The position numbers were made by a program, and so were the translations under genes. A stretch of 64,000 nucleotides of DNA, from positions 434,001-498,000 of the forward strand of contig NZ_JAFFQE010000002.1 in assembly GCF_016919005.1 (NCBI RefSeq). Reading direction: 5' to 3'. The stretch comes from Desulfopila inferna. Its GTDB lineage: Bacteria; Desulfobacterota; Desulfobulbia; Desulfobulbales; Desulfocapsaceae. Under the pieces are notes generated by a model, which did no database searches, was not told the DNA's origin, and saw only the letters and a list, made by a program, of their open reading frames with translations. Each line of letters opens with the position of its first letter. Within the stretch, counting starts at the first letter, position 1. Positions 1 to 9,562 of the stretch are shown here, piece by piece.

Positions 1-2480
1 CTCTCAAACATTATGGTCAAATAGCCGACGAATTGCACGAAGAGCAAATACGGCTTCAGGCGCTTTCCGGACTAACAAAAATCACCAGCGAGCAAGCGGG
101 CAGATATCAGGAATATTTTAACCGCATTGCAGCTTCTGCTGCTCTTTTAGGGAGCCAGGCCTCGGCAATTTATGCCGATCTCCCCATTTATTCGGCAATT
201 CCACTCCAAAAATATTCCTACAAATTATCGAAAAAAAACAATACCTGGAGAAACGACAGTGTCGACCCGGTGGTGACTCTTTACTGGGGGGAAACAGATA
301 TACCGGCAAAGGTCAGCGAGGAAATGCGGGCCATGACCCATTTGACCCCTCTTTTCAAGAGAGTCTTGCGGGAAAACCCCGAGGCACACGCGGTCCACAC
401 TATTTTTATTTCAGGGATGGGCCACTACTTCACCAACAATGGTAGAAGCAAAAAAGCTGCATTTGACATATTGCCCACTACGGTATTCGATCTCCGCCAT
501 GGAGAACCGATGACCATCTTTGGCCGAAAAAAGCAGGAGAAATATGATGTCAAATGGACCGATATATACAAGGACATAGTCACTAATGACTATATGCTGA
601 CCGCCAGTGCACCTATTTATGATGACAATGATGTGTTTCGTGGCATAACCGGCATCGACATACCTCTCAGTACCATCATAAGTGAAGTTTACGCCTATGA
701 CAAAATTCCCTCCAAGGACTTGATCCTGTTCTCTTTTATTCTGAACGAAGATGGGCGGATAGTTGCAATGCCGCAAAAATTCGCTCAACTTCTCGGTATA
801 ACTTTTGATCATCCAGATTTTGCCAATACCGGCGATCGTCTCAATACCTATCTCTGGGAATCACACCATAAGAGCGTCCAGGAGATGGTATATACCGCCA
901 AGAGGTTAATAAATTATTCGGGAAAGCTCTCGATTGATTCCAAGAATTACTACATCGCTACCAGCAAAATGCCCAAACAGGGATGGATTTTCGGCATAGC
1001 TGTCCTGGAAGAGGATATGCTCCTCTCTGTTGCCGAGAGCCGCCAGGAACTGAGCAAAACCATTAAAAGCATGGCTGCTAAGGGGGTCTTTATTTCTTTG
1101 TTCACGGTGTTTATTGCTGTTTTCATTATTTTTACCTTTCTCAAATATCTGATCACTCCTCTGCGCAAACTTGCTCTTGCAACAACCCAGGTCGCCGCGG
1201 GAGACCTCACGGTCCGCAGCCCGGTAACCTCAACCGATGAAGTCGGTGTTCTGGCGCGTTCGTTCAATTCCATGGTGACGCAACTCGAGGCCGTGCAGAT
1301 GCAGCAAGAGCAGCATTCGAACTCTCTCAAGCTGGAGGTGGAACAGAGAAACGCGGAGCTGTTCAGACAAAAAAAAGATCTGGAAAAAATCATAACCCAG
1401 CTCAAAAGGGAGATTGAGCACAGACAGATAATTTCTGAGGCCCTGCGTCATAGCCAGAAGATGTACATTGATACCCTGGAATCATCCAACGCCGGTGTCT
1501 ATATCGTTGAAGACGGCATCATCAGCTATGTTAATACATCTTTGGCCGAAAACCTTTTTCGTTCCTCCAAGGAGGAACTTGTTGGAAAAAGCCCTCTGGA
1601 ACTTTTTTGCGAAGAGGAACGCCCACTCGCTGCAGAGAACATACAGCAACGCCTCAAAGGTGTGGACATTCCCCCTTATACAATTAAATGTCTTCGTCCG
1701 GATGGCTCTTCTTTTCCTGGAGAAATATGGTCAAGGGTTTCAGCCTGGCAGCATAAGAAGGTACTGGTCGGCACAATTTCCGATATCAGCGATATTAAAA
1801 AGAATGAAGAACGTCTCCAGATCCAGGACCGCCAGCTCCAGCAGTCTCTGCGCGAAAAAGAAGTGCTGCTCAAAGAGATCTACCATCGGACCAAAAACAA
1901 TATGTTGATTATCATATCCATGCTCGATCTGCAGAGCGAGGATTTTGAGGACGAAGGTCTCAAAACCATATTCCAGGAAACCGAAAACCGGATCAGATCG
2001 ATGGCCCTGGTCCACGAGAAACTTTATCAGTCACAGAATCTTGCAGAAATAGACATGGGCAGCTATCTTCATGATGTTGCAGAATCACTGCTCACCTCCA
2101 TGGTGCTCGATAACAGGATAAAACTTAAGATAGATGCCGAACCGATACTGATTAATATCGATTATGCAGTCCCGCTGGGATTGGTTGTCAACGAAATAAT
2201 AACCAATTCCATCAAACATGCATTTCCGAACAAGATGCCGGGTTCAATTTTTCTGAGTATAGAAAAGTCGGGCTGTAAAGAGCTCTTGCTGACCATAGCG
2301 GATAATGGTATTGGTCTTCCTGAAGAGGTTGATGTGCTGGGCAGCACCACCTTCGGCATGGGAATCATCATATCCAGTCTGGTCAAAATGCAGCTTAAGG
2401 GCCAGATCACGGTGGAGCGCAGTCAAGGCACACGATATCAAATCAGTTTTCCTGAACCAAAGATAGTGCAGCGTCTATGA
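1..2480 (+). CDS. Sensor histidine kinase (Cache-HAMP-PAS-HisKA_2), 5' end outside window
   Basis: Membrane histidine kinase that should sense a periplasmic ligand and phosphorylate the adjacent response regulator. The frame is open to base 1, so the true start and first membrane helix lie outside the window. Numbering from the TTG at 33: double-Cache sensor region about 20-340, membrane helix 352-372, HAMP 373-425, coiled coil 425-475, PAS 480-590, HisKA_2 dimerisation domain with the phospho-acceptor motif YHRTKNN (His618), and HATPase 700-807 (N-box NEIITNSIKHAF, DNGIGL G1 box). The HisKA_2 type normally pairs with single-domain regulators, as here. Its stop overlaps the next start by 4 bp (ATGA), indicating translational coupling. 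The ligand cannot be read from the sequence. Confidence 0.93.
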   Translation, partial: LKHYGQIADELHEEQIRLQALSGLTKITSEQAGRYQEYFNRIAASAALLGSQASAIYADLPIYSAIPLQKYSYKLSKKNNTWRNDSVDPVVTLYWGETDIPAKVSEEMRAMTHLTPLFKRVLRENPEAHAVHTIFISGMGHYFTNNGRSKKAAFDILPTTVFDLRHGEPMTIFGRKKQEKYDVKWTDIYKDIVTNDYMLTASAPIYDDNDVFRGITGIDIPLSTIISEVYAYDKIPSKDLILFSFILNEDGRIVAMPQKFAQLLGITFDHPDFANTGDRLNTYLWESHHKSVQEMVYTAKRLINYSGKLSIDSKNYYIATSKMPKQGWIFGIAVLEEDMLLSVAESRQELSKTIKSMAAKGVFISLFTVFIAVFIIFTFLKYLITPLRKLALATTQVAAGDLTVRSPVTSTDEVGVLARSFNSMVTQLEAVQMQQEQHSNSLKLEVEQRNAELFRQKKDLEKIITQLKREIEHRQIISEALRHSQKMYIDTLESSNAGVYIVEDGIISYVNTSLAENLFRSSKEELVGKSPLELFCEEERPLAAENIQQRLKGVDIPPYTIKCLRPDGSSFPGEIWSRVSAWQHKKVLVGTISDISDIKKNEERLQIQDRQLQQSLREKEVLLKEIYHRTKNNMLIIISMLDLQSEDFEDEGLKTIFQETENRIRSMALVHEKLYQSQNLAEIDMGSYLHDVAESLLTSMVLDNRIKLKIDAEPILINIDYAVPLGLVVNEIITNSIKHAFPNKMPGSIFLSIEKSGCKELLLTIADNGIGLPEEVDVLGSTTFGMGIIISSLVKMQLKGQITVERSQGTRYQISFPEPKIVQRL

Positions 2481-2851
2481 AAAAGCAGCCGATAAGGATA
2501 ATGGTGGTCGAGGATGAAATTCTCGTGGGCATCATGATTGCCAAAAAACTGCGGGCCTTCGGTTATGATGTCAGAGATGTCATCACCTCAGGAGAGGAGG
2601 CTATCGATCAGGCCGGATATGACCAGCCCCAGGTGATTCTTATGGATGTCACCCTGTCGGGAAGCATCAATGGCCTGCAGGCAGCCCGGCAGATTAAGGT
2701 TAAATACAATATCCCCATAATCCTCTTCAGCGGCTACAATAAAGAAGATCTGGCCAAAGAGGCCGAAAAGATTGAACCTGTAGCAATCGTCTCGAAAATG
2801 GGCAGTATTGCAGAACTGCAGGCTGCTATAGAAAAGGCCGTTGCCGGCTGA
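2477..2851 (+). CDS. Single-domain response regulator (CheY-like receiver)
   Basis: A 124-residue protein consisting only of a receiver domain: acidic pair E12/D13, predicted phospho-acceptor Asp57 in VILMDVTL, and the conserved Lys in IVSKMG. There is no output domain, so the signal must pass by protein contact or phosphorelay. It overlaps the upstream HisKA_2 kinase by 4 bp and is very probably its cognate partner. The downstream target is unknown. The gene converges on the minus-strand cNMP-binding gene with about 40 bp between them. Confidence 0.93.
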   Translation: MKKQPIRIMVVEDEILVGIMIAKKLRAFGYDVRDVITSGEEAIDQAGYDQPQVILMDVTLSGSINGLQAARQIKVKYNIPIILFSGYNKEDLAKEAEKIEPVAIVSKMGSIAELQAAIEKAVAG

Positions 2852-2894
2852 ATTTCAATTCCTGTTGACATCCCGTCACTTTGGAAGCAGATGA

Positions 2895-3980
2895 TTATCC
2901 TCGCTGTTCATCGATCCGCTGCAATCCTTCCATAAGTATTCCGATAAATTCACCAATCGGCGGAAGCCTGTCAAGTTCAGCGGGGACCCCTTTGGTGTAA
3001 CTGAAATGGCCGCTTTTCTCAGATAGAAGCATCAGGATAGCTTCGCGATTTCGGAGTTTGAGAAAACGGGCATGAATGATTTGGCCATCCCTGAAAAAAA
3101 CCAGTGCCTTGCCCTGATCAAGAGCCAGGGAAACCGTGCCGGTCTTCTGAGCTGAATTGATAAGCTGAAAGAGATCGACAATGGTGATCTCTGCCAGCTC
3201 TCCGGTCATGCCCGAGGTAATATTTCCTGAACGCAGGGCCATGGTCTGAGCTCGCTCTACCAGCATTTTGAAAAGAAAAAGCTGCAATACCGGATGCTTT
3301 ACAATGATCTGCTTAAAGTTTTTGATACTCAGCATGGCCACCTGGACGGCCGCTATGGATCGTACCGTCTGGCTTATCGGTTCGCCGGTCAGCAGGCTCA
3401 TTTCACCAAAAATCTCCCCGTGCCCCAATTCCGCCAGACGTGAGCCATCGTCGGCCATAACCGCCACCCGGCCTTTCAGAAGAATGTAGAGGTGATCACC
3501 GGGGGCTCCCTTTTTTATAATTATCTTGTCAATGGGGATGGTCTTCAAGTCAAGAAGCAGAGTGAGGTCGCTGAGGGCATCATCATCAAGAGGTTCGAAG
3601 ATGGTCAGGTTTCGCAGCACACCAAAGAATTTATCCAGGTGCTGGCGTCGACGCTTCTCTTCCGTCTCATTGAGAAGCTTCATCTGCAATGTTGCAAAAT
3701 CTTTATCTTTTTTAAACTCAAAACTGACATGCCCCTCGCAGCCGCCGCAACTGAATTTCGTTCTCTGGCCGCCTAATTTAGAAAAACCGCCGAAGCTGTC
3801 CCGAGAGCTGATGATTTTGACTATTTCCTGTGCCAGAAAAAGGCAGCCGGGCTTGAAGGAGGAAATCGAAAGGCAGCAGTTAACAACCTTGAATTCTTCA
3901 CCGACATTATAGATAGGACAGGAACGTTCCTGGGTGACAATAAAAATGGCATCACGAAATTTAACAGCTTTCTTTTCCAC
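2895..3980 (-). CDS. Cyclic nucleotide-binding and DUF4388 (PATAN) protein with Cys-rich N-terminus
   Basis: Three-part regulatory protein of 361 residues. Residues 1-100 carry six cysteines (C21, C35, C36, C46, C78, C81) resembling the short TIGR04076-like Cys domain; they may bind metal or report redox state. Residues about 120-232 form a cNMP-binding (Crp-type) domain with the phosphate-cassette-like stretch FGEMSLLTGE, but the following residues ISQTVRS differ from the usual PRSAT, so cyclic nucleotide binding is uncertain. Residues about 255-345 match DUF4388/PATAN, a domain typical of deltaproteobacterial signalling proteins. There is no DNA-binding or catalytic domain. The role is unknown; a regulatory scaffold is likely. 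Confidence 0.8.
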   Translation of the reverse strand: MEKKAVKFRDAIFIVTQERSCPIYNVGEEFKVVNCCLSISSFKPGCLFLAQEIVKIISSRDSFGGFSKLGGQRTKFSCGGCEGHVSFEFKKDKDFATLQMKLLNETEEKRRRQHLDKFFGVLRNLTIFEPLDDDALSDLTLLLDLKTIPIDKIIIKKGAPGDHLYILLKGRVAVMADDGSRLAELGHGEIFGEMSLLTGEPISQTVRSIAAVQVAMLSIKNFKQIIVKHPVLQLFLFKMLVERAQTMALRSGNITSGMTGELAEITIVDLFQLINSAQKTGTVSLALDQGKALVFFRDGQIIHARFLKLRNREAILMLLSEKSGHFSYTKGVPAELDRLPPIGEFIGILMEGLQRIDEQRG

Positions 3981-4203
3981 GGCACGCTCTTAGTGATAGT
4001 CTTACCCTGAGAAGTCATTTCCGCTAAATTAGCGGGTAAAAAAAGCCCTAACAGGATACGACCTTCCATCCAAGAGTTCAAGATAAAGTATTGAGACGTA
4101 TTTGTTTGCCGTTAACTACAGGAGGGCGGAAGTTTTTAAAACCATTCCTGGTTCATGAAAGGCGCCGTGTTCCGGGCAGCTTTCAGAGGTCAATCAACAA
4201 ACC

Positions 4204-4264
4204 TGCAACGCCGGAGATCGGGCTTTTTCGAAGTCGGGAGTTTATGCCCGTACGGGTGTTATCG
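4204..4264 (-). repeat. Dispersed repeat, family B core
   Basis: Read on the minus strand this matches the core of the complete element at 41795-41991 (GATAAGCACCCGTACGGGC-type followed by ATAAACTCCGACTTCGA-type sequence). It ends less than 10 bp from the stop codon of the SLC13 transporter. The 3981-4203 stretch beside it shows no gene. Confidence 0.6.
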
Positions 4265-4271
4265 AGGCCTT

Positions 4272-6119
4272 TTAAAGAGGATAAAAAACCCACAGATAAG
4301 TAACCAGAGCTGTCGTAAAAAGAATACTCGCACCGAATCCCGCCTTCATATAATCTCTGGTTTGGTATCCACCGGGCCGCATTATCAGGGCATTGACCTG
4401 ATGTGTCGGAAGCATGAAGGTGTTTGATGCCGAAATGGCAACCACCATGGCAGCGACTACCGGATTAGTTCCGACATCCACAGCCATATTCATGGCCAGC
4501 GGAACCATCAGAACCGTTGCACCGACATTCGAGGCCACCAGCGAGAAAAAAGCGGACAGCAGGGAGATGATCAGCATCAGTGCCAACGGGGAGGGATTGC
4601 CAACCGCCTCCAGGACCATGGTGGCGATATAGGCCGCAGCCCCGGTCTTCTCAAAAGCCGTCCCCAGAGGAATGAGGCCGGAGAGCAGGAACACGGTCCG
4701 CCAGTCCACCGCCTCGTAGGCTCGATCCGCCTTGATAACTCCGGTAACAATCATGCCGAGTGCACCGGTAAGCAGGGCAATGGAGAGCTGAACTTTGAAG
4801 GTCAGGGCCAACACCAGGGAAAGTACCAGAAAAAAAAGAGCACAACGTGTTCGCTCCGGCCGCAGATCCTGGCCTTTGATATCTTCGAGAAAGGCAATAT
4901 CCGTTTTTCCGGCCAGAAGCCTGAATTGCTCCCATCTGCCCTGCAGAAGAATTGTGTCGCCCTGTCTGAGTTGGGTTACATTAATATTATCCAGGATGAT
5001 TTCATCACGACGGACTATGGCCAGTGGATTGACATGAAAGGTTTCCCGGAACTGCAGCTCCTCCATGGAGTGCCCGCTTAGATTGGAATGCGGAATTACC
5101 ACACCCTCGACCACGCCTGATACTTCGGGATAATTGAGATCCCGGAAAACATCGTGCTCTTCCTTGACCGTCCAGCCATGATCTTCGGCGATTTTGGCGA
5201 TGCGCTCCTCGGAACCGATCACCCATAATGTATCACCCGGTTCTATATGAGTTTCTTGGGTGGGCGAGAGATCCTTCCGCATTCTGTCAGCCTTGACTAC
5301 GCCCACCACGGTAACATGATAGCGGGGACGAATCTTCAATTCTCCCAAAGTCTGCGGCGGAAAATAGGGAGGCACCTCTATCTCGTAACTGCTTCCCACT
5401 TCTGAACCATAGATCTCCTGGAGACGCTTTTCCATTGTGTCTTCATCAATCAGGCAGGCATCACTTGGCAGGAGCTTTCTGCCGAATAAAATGAAGTAGA
5501 GAAGGATGACGGCAAGCAGGACAATGCCTATGGGAGTTACAGAGAAAAATCCCAAAGGTTCAAACGGCGCATTATCGAGCGCCTGAGGATTATTGATCCA
5601 CCAGGACTCCATAAGATCATTGAGCATGATAAGAGGACTGGAGCCTACAAGGGTAAGGCAGCCGCCGGTAATGGCACAAAATCCCATGGGCATGAGAATC
5701 CTGCCCGCGGAGATATTGAGTTGCCGGCTGATGCGCATCGTTGCCGGTAAAAATAGGGCAGCCGCACCAATATTCTGCATAAAGCTTGAAATAAAGGCAA
5801 CCGTAGCCGCGATAACCCCCATCACGCGGGTTTCTTTCACTCCGGCTACTCGAATGATATGTTCGGCGACAAGGTTCATTACCCCCGTTCGGTTTAATCC
5901 CGCACCGATGATCATCACTGCGATAATAGAGACGACCGCATTTGAGCTGAGTCCTGCAATAGCCTGATCACCGGTGACCACGCCGCTGAGAGGCAGCAGA
6001 ACCATCATGAGAATTCCCACAAGATCAACGCGAAGAAGATCGAACACGAACAGCGTCACGGCAATCCCCAGAAGGACGAAGACGATAATCATATCAGTTG
6101 TCAGTGCGCCGGCTTCCAT
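4272..6119 (-). CDS. SLC13/DASS-family anion permease with two TrkA_C domains
   Basis: Integral membrane secondary transporter of 615 residues, expected to move a dicarboxylate, sulfate or similar anion with Na+ or H+. The N-terminal half has about five hydrophobic segments (from 9-30 onward). The cytoplasmic middle carries two RCK_C/TrkA_C-type domains (about 255-310 and 340-405), and a second membrane half follows (about 435-615), the usual plan of bacterial SLC13 permeases with inserted TrkA_C pairs. The start ATG at 6119 is preceded by GGGAG. It lies 186 bp downstream of lutC on the same strand and may bring in an organic acid or sulfate; the substrate is not determinable here. Confidence 0.88.
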   Translation of the reverse strand: MEAGALTTDMIIVFVLLGIAVTLFVFDLLRVDLVGILMMVLLPLSGVVTGDQAIAGLSSNAVVSIIAVMIIGAGLNRTGVMNLVAEHIIRVAGVKETRVMGVIAATVAFISSFMQNIGAAALFLPATMRISRQLNISAGRILMPMGFCAITGGCLTLVGSSPLIMLNDLMESWWINNPQALDNAPFEPLGFFSVTPIGIVLLAVILLYFILFGRKLLPSDACLIDEDTMEKRLQEIYGSEVGSSYEIEVPPYFPPQTLGELKIRPRYHVTVVGVVKADRMRKDLSPTQETHIEPGDTLWVIGSEERIAKIAEDHGWTVKEEHDVFRDLNYPEVSGVVEGVVIPHSNLSGHSMEELQFRETFHVNPLAIVRRDEIILDNINVTQLRQGDTILLQGRWEQFRLLAGKTDIAFLEDIKGQDLRPERTRCALFFLVLSLVLALTFKVQLSIALLTGALGMIVTGVIKADRAYEAVDWRTVFLLSGLIPLGTAFEKTGAAAYIATMVLEAVGNPSPLALMLIISLLSAFFSLVASNVGATVLMVPLAMNMAVDVGTNPVVAAMVVAISASNTFMLPTHQVNALIMRPGGYQTRDYMKAGFGASILFTTALVTYLWVFYPL

Positions 6120-6305
6120 TATTCTCCCGTGAGTCAGATATCAACATCGATTATGAACTCATCCAGCCGAGTTGACTCAGAATACTTAAAAAACAAGCAA
6201 ACAATCTGTAAAGGGCCAACTCAGCCGAGCTACGTAAGTATACGATTAAATACTACAGCTTCCAGGCAGATCGAGCAAGAAGATTTTCCGGTATATACAA
6301 AACGA

Positions 6306-7085
6306 TTAAATCTCAGCCGAGGCAAAAATTCCGCTGCCTTTGAGAGGGGTGGTTTTTTGGACCATCAGCTCATCAATCACCACAAGATGGGTCTGCCGCG
6401 GACCGTGGGCGCCGTGAACCATATGGGCCTCGATGTCCGCGGTCTTGGATGAACCGGTAATAAAGACAAAAGACTCCTTTGGCGGCTCATCTCCCAAGAG
6501 GGCGTATACTTCGGTCAAATCGGCGAGTACATGCTCCAGACGGATGAGAGCGATATGCACGGAAGGCAGCAATGATGTGGATCGCGGCCTGCCGGGTCCG
6601 GTGATCTGTACTACGGTTGCGGATTCCGCCACCGCCCATCTGGGTACCGTTATACCGATAAAGGATTCAACTGACTTTTCACGCACTTCACTATCGTTTG
6701 AATATGCGGTGTGGACATGGACGGCCTCACCGGCCATTCTTTTCCAGAGCCCGAGTTCTATGAGATCGGGATGATCGTGCTGGATGATCTGCCTGGCGGT
6801 GCTGAATTCCGGTTTGGTTGACTTGATAATTGCCACGATCGTCTCAGCAGCGGCGTCAAGCGAAGAGACCGGATGAACCTCAAGCCGAAGCTGTTCACCG
6901 TTATCCTGGAGGATCTGCAAAAGCGCCTGTTTTTCAACATGAGTCCGATACTGTATTCTATCGAGAATCAGTGAATCGTCGACATCGGCAAACACTGCCG
7001 GACACTGCTCCATGTCCCTGGTCTCTTCTTTGGTATAGCCAAGCGCCGTTCTGATATCTGCGAGGAAAACGCCTTTCTCATCCAT
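6306..7085 (-). CDS. lutC: LutC-like LUD-domain protein (lactate utilisation)
   Basis: A 259-residue protein with the LUD (DUF162) fold of LutC/YkgG. The C-terminal half has the family pattern ESATVVQITGPGR followed by SLLPSVHIALI and FVFITGSSKTADIE. With LutA and LutB it forms the iron-sulfur complex that oxidises L-lactate to pyruvate in bacteria lacking classical lactate dehydrogenases. The start overlaps the end of lutB by 8 bp, so the three genes are one transcript. At 259 residues it is slightly longer than typical LutC because of an extended N-terminus. Confidence 0.87.
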   Translation of the reverse strand: MDEKGVFLADIRTALGYTKEETRDMEQCPAVFADVDDSLILDRIQYRTHVEKQALLQILQDNGEQLRLEVHPVSSLDAAAETIVAIIKSTKPEFSTARQIIQHDHPDLIELGLWKRMAGEAVHVHTAYSNDSEVREKSVESFIGITVPRWAVAESATVVQITGPGRPRSTSLLPSVHIALIRLEHVLADLTEVYALLGDEPPKESFVFITGSSKTADIEAHMVHGAHGPRQTHLVVIDELMVQKTTPLKGSGIFASAEI

Positions 7086-8541
7086 GGTTCACCTCATTGT
7101 TGCGTTTCTGATTCCGGCTGTGCTTTTTCTTCCAGCGCCTGTTGAACGGCTCCCTGGCAAGAGGCGGTAAGTCACGATCATTGGTCCACCTGGCCCCGGG
7201 GCCCATCATTTTGCCGATCATACCCGATTTGCCCATGAATGGTTTCTGCAGAAGGCGGGCGCAGCGCAGCGCCAGCCGGTAGAACATCGAGTTGGAGATG
7301 ATCAGACGATAGAGCTTGAAGGCAAAGGCCTCACTCGGTTTATGCTGTCTGGCCTGCCATTTGGCGTCACCGTAGGCCAGTTTGTGCCTGAGGGCCAGCA
7401 GCATGCGCGGCAGGTCGATTTTCACCGGACAGATATCAAGGCAGGCTCCGCACAGGCTCTCACCCTTGCAGAGATCGGCATGTTGGTTCATGCCAAAGAG
7501 CAGGGGGCTGACCACCGCGCCGATGGGACCGGGATACGGTGAATGGTAGGCATGGCCACCGATCCTGCCATAGACCGGGCAGATATTGAGGCAGGCCCCG
7601 CAGCGTAAACAGGCCAGTACCTCTCTGAATTCAGGATCTCCCAGAATCTTAGACCTGCCGTTATCGACAAGAACCAGGTGAAATTCCTCCGGCCCATCCG
7701 GATCGCCCTCACTTTTCGGTCCGCCCACAAAACTCACGTAAGTACTGAGTTTTTGCAGAGCCGCCCCCCGTGTGAGTAGCTGCAGCATTCCCTGGTGCTC
7801 CTGCATGGTAGCCGCAATCCTTTCGATTCCCATCAGGGCCAGATGAATCCTGGGCATGGTGGTGGCCATGCGGATATTGCCCTCGTTGGAAACCAGGCTG
7901 ATTTTGCCGGTTTCCGCACAGGCAAAGTTGCAGCCGGTAATGCCCATATCGGCATCGATCATTTTGCGGCGCAGTGCTCCCCGGGCGGCCCGGGTCAACT
8001 CCGGCGGATCATCGGTATAGTCGATGCCCAACTTCTCCTGGAAGAGTTTGCCAATTTGCTGCCGGTTCAGGTGAATACAGGGGGCGATGATATGCGAAGG
8101 AGCATCTCCGGCCAGTTGGATGATGAACTCTCCCAGATCGGTCTCGACTACTTCTACGCCCTGCTGCTCCAACGCCTTGTCAACACCAATTTCGGCAGAG
8201 AGCATCGACTTGCCCTTGACGACGGTTTTCACCTCGTTCTTCTGCGCCACCCGCAGACAATATTTGACCGCATCACTTCCGGTTTTGGCAAAGTAAACAT
8301 GACCGCCCGCTTTCTGGACATTGTCCGCCAGCAAAGAGAGTACTACATCGAGGTTTTCAATGGTCGACATGCGCCGGCGTTTTACCCTATCGCGCAGCTC
8401 GTCATCGTCCTTGGCTGCCCAATATTCCATAACCCCCTTGCCAAATCGATTCTGCAGTTTTTTCAGGCTGCTCTGCAGGACGTGATTTTCCAGGGCTTTT
8501 TGGGCGTCTTGGCTGTATGTAGGCTCCTTGGTTCTTTTCAT
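7078..8541 (-). CDS. lutB: LutB-like iron-sulfur protein (LUD domain plus two 4Fe-4S motifs)
   Basis: The start is set at 8541 because its ATG overlaps the lutA stop in an ATGA junction; the open frame runs 40 codons further upstream but only inside lutA. The 487-residue protein has an N-terminal LUD domain (about 60-290) and two ferredoxin-like clusters, C311-x2-C-x2-C-x3-C321 followed by P and C364/C367/C371 followed by P. It is the electron-transferring subunit of the LutABC lactate oxidase. The Lys/Arg-rich C-terminal tail (about 465-480) is a small oddity. No lactate permease of the LctP type is adjacent. Confidence 0.9.
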   Translation of the reverse strand: MKRTKEPTYSQDAQKALENHVLQSSLKKLQNRFGKGVMEYWAAKDDDELRDRVKRRRMSTIENLDVVLSLLADNVQKAGGHVYFAKTGSDAVKYCLRVAQKNEVKTVVKGKSMLSAEIGVDKALEQQGVEVVETDLGEFIIQLAGDAPSHIIAPCIHLNRQQIGKLFQEKLGIDYTDDPPELTRAARGALRRKMIDADMGITGCNFACAETGKISLVSNEGNIRMATTMPRIHLALMGIERIAATMQEHQGMLQLLTRGAALQKLSTYVSFVGGPKSEGDPDGPEEFHLVLVDNGRSKILGDPEFREVLACLRCGACLNICPVYGRIGGHAYHSPYPGPIGAVVSPLLFGMNQHADLCKGESLCGACLDICPVKIDLPRMLLALRHKLAYGDAKWQARQHKPSEAFAFKLYRLIISNSMFYRLALRCARLLQKPFMGKSGMIGKMMGPGARWTNDRDLPPLAREPFNRRWKKKHSRNQKRNNEVNHG

Positions 8542-9278
8542 GTCCGCTCTCCCCGTCCTGCCAGGATTTCGGCAATATGTTTGACCCTGACCTTCTCGCC
8601 CCGCCGTGAAAGCCGGCCCTGGATGTTCATAAGACAGCTGACATCGCAGCCCGTTACACAATCTGCGCCGCTGGCCAGGATATTGTCTATCTTTTCATCG
8701 GCCATGGCCGTGGAGATCTCCGGGTAGTTGACGCTGAAGGTACCGCCAAAACCACAGCAGACATCACTGTCATTCATCTCTATCAGCTGCAGTCCTTCAA
8801 CATTCTGCAGCAGTTTGCGGGGCTGGGAGCGGATCCCCAGGCCGCGCTGCAGATGACAGGAATCATGATAGGTCACTTTTCCGGGAAAGTGGGCACCGAC
8901 ATTGACAGCGCCCAGAACATCCACAAGATATTCACTGAATTCATAACATTTGTGGCCCAGCGCCTTGACGCGCATGCGAAACTCCAGATCCTCATCGGCA
9001 AAGAGCTGGGGATAATGATGGCGGATCATATGGACACAGGATCCCGATGGACAGACAATCCTCTCGGCGCTGCCGAATATGCGGACAAATCTTCTCGCCG
9101 CCGCTCTGGCCTCCTTCTGATAGCCGCTGTTAAAAGCGGGCTGGCCGCAGCAGGTCTGATCAGCGGGAAAGGCCAGAGGAACCTTCAGTCTGGTGAGGAC
9201 TTCGACCATGGCATCACCCACATCCGGAAACATGGAATCCACCAGACACTGGATAAATAAAGTTACTTTGGTATGCAT
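8538..9278 (-). CDS. lutA: LutA-like Cys-rich domain protein (CCG motifs)
   Basis: A 246-residue protein with two CCG domains: C11 with C43-C44-G45 in the first half, and HDSCH with CCGFGG in the second half. These ligate an iron-sulfur cluster in LutA/GlpC/HdrB-type subunits. It is the first gene of a lutA-lutB-lutC operon with overlapping junctions and very probably feeds electrons from lactate into the respiratory chain. The upstream spacer holds a long palindromic element at 9303-9431 and no other gene. Lactate as substrate is inferred from the family; related LUD operons can act on other 2-hydroxy acids. Confidence 0.9.
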   Translation of the reverse strand: MHTKVTLFIQCLVDSMFPDVGDAMVEVLTRLKVPLAFPADQTCCGQPAFNSGYQKEARAAARRFVRIFGSAERIVCPSGSCVHMIRHHYPQLFADEDLEFRMRVKALGHKCYEFSEYLVDVLGAVNVGAHFPGKVTYHDSCHLQRGLGIRSQPRKLLQNVEGLQLIEMNDSDVCCGFGGTFSVNYPEISTAMADEKIDNILASGADCVTGCDVSCLMNIQGRLSRRGEKVRVKHIAEILAGRGERT

Positions 9279-9302
9279 TTGATTCCTTTCTTCAAAAAAA
9301 AT

Positions 9303-9431
9303 TGATGGCGTCGTAAAAACTCTTCATCTTCTTCGTTGCCACAAATTTTCTACTATTACGACGTACCTTAGTACGCCGGAATAGTAGAAAATTTTCGCAC
9401 CTCGAATATGAAGCTTTTTACTTAGCCATCA
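9303..9431. repeat. 129-bp long-hairpin repeat, family B-like termini
   Basis: Ends are TGATGGCGTCGTAAAAA and, in reverse complement, TGATGGCTAAGTAAAAAG. The centre is a near-perfect palindrome at about 9344-9396, arms AAATTTTCTACTATT and AATAGTAGAAAATTT. It has no coding capacity and looks like a MITE or a stabilising 3'/5' hairpin. It lies in the 580-bp gene-free stretch between lutA and the next gene. Confidence 0.75.
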
Positions 9432-9465
9432 CAGATTCTAACTTTTATTGTCAAAATTGATTATC

Positions 9466-9562
9466 AATCAAACTCAGCCAAAGATGCCAGCATGATTGAT
9501 TAGTATCTAAATATACAAGGTAATCAATTAGAACGTCATTCCGGACTTGATCCGGAATCCAT
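9466..9562. repeat. Partial family D repeat (CATTCCGG hairpin)
   Basis: Contains the family D marker AACTCAGCCAAAGATGCC and, further on, the hairpin arm CATTCCGGACTTGATCCGG seen in the complete copy at 56156-56356. The rest of the 9432-9858 interval shows no gene; the promoter of the following CDS must lie here but no clear site was identified. Confidence 0.6.

Noticed and set aside
7795-8727. A 310-codon open frame antisense to lutB
   Set aside because: LutB has clear iron-sulfur and LUD motifs in the other strand; this frame is a shadow caused by codon composition.
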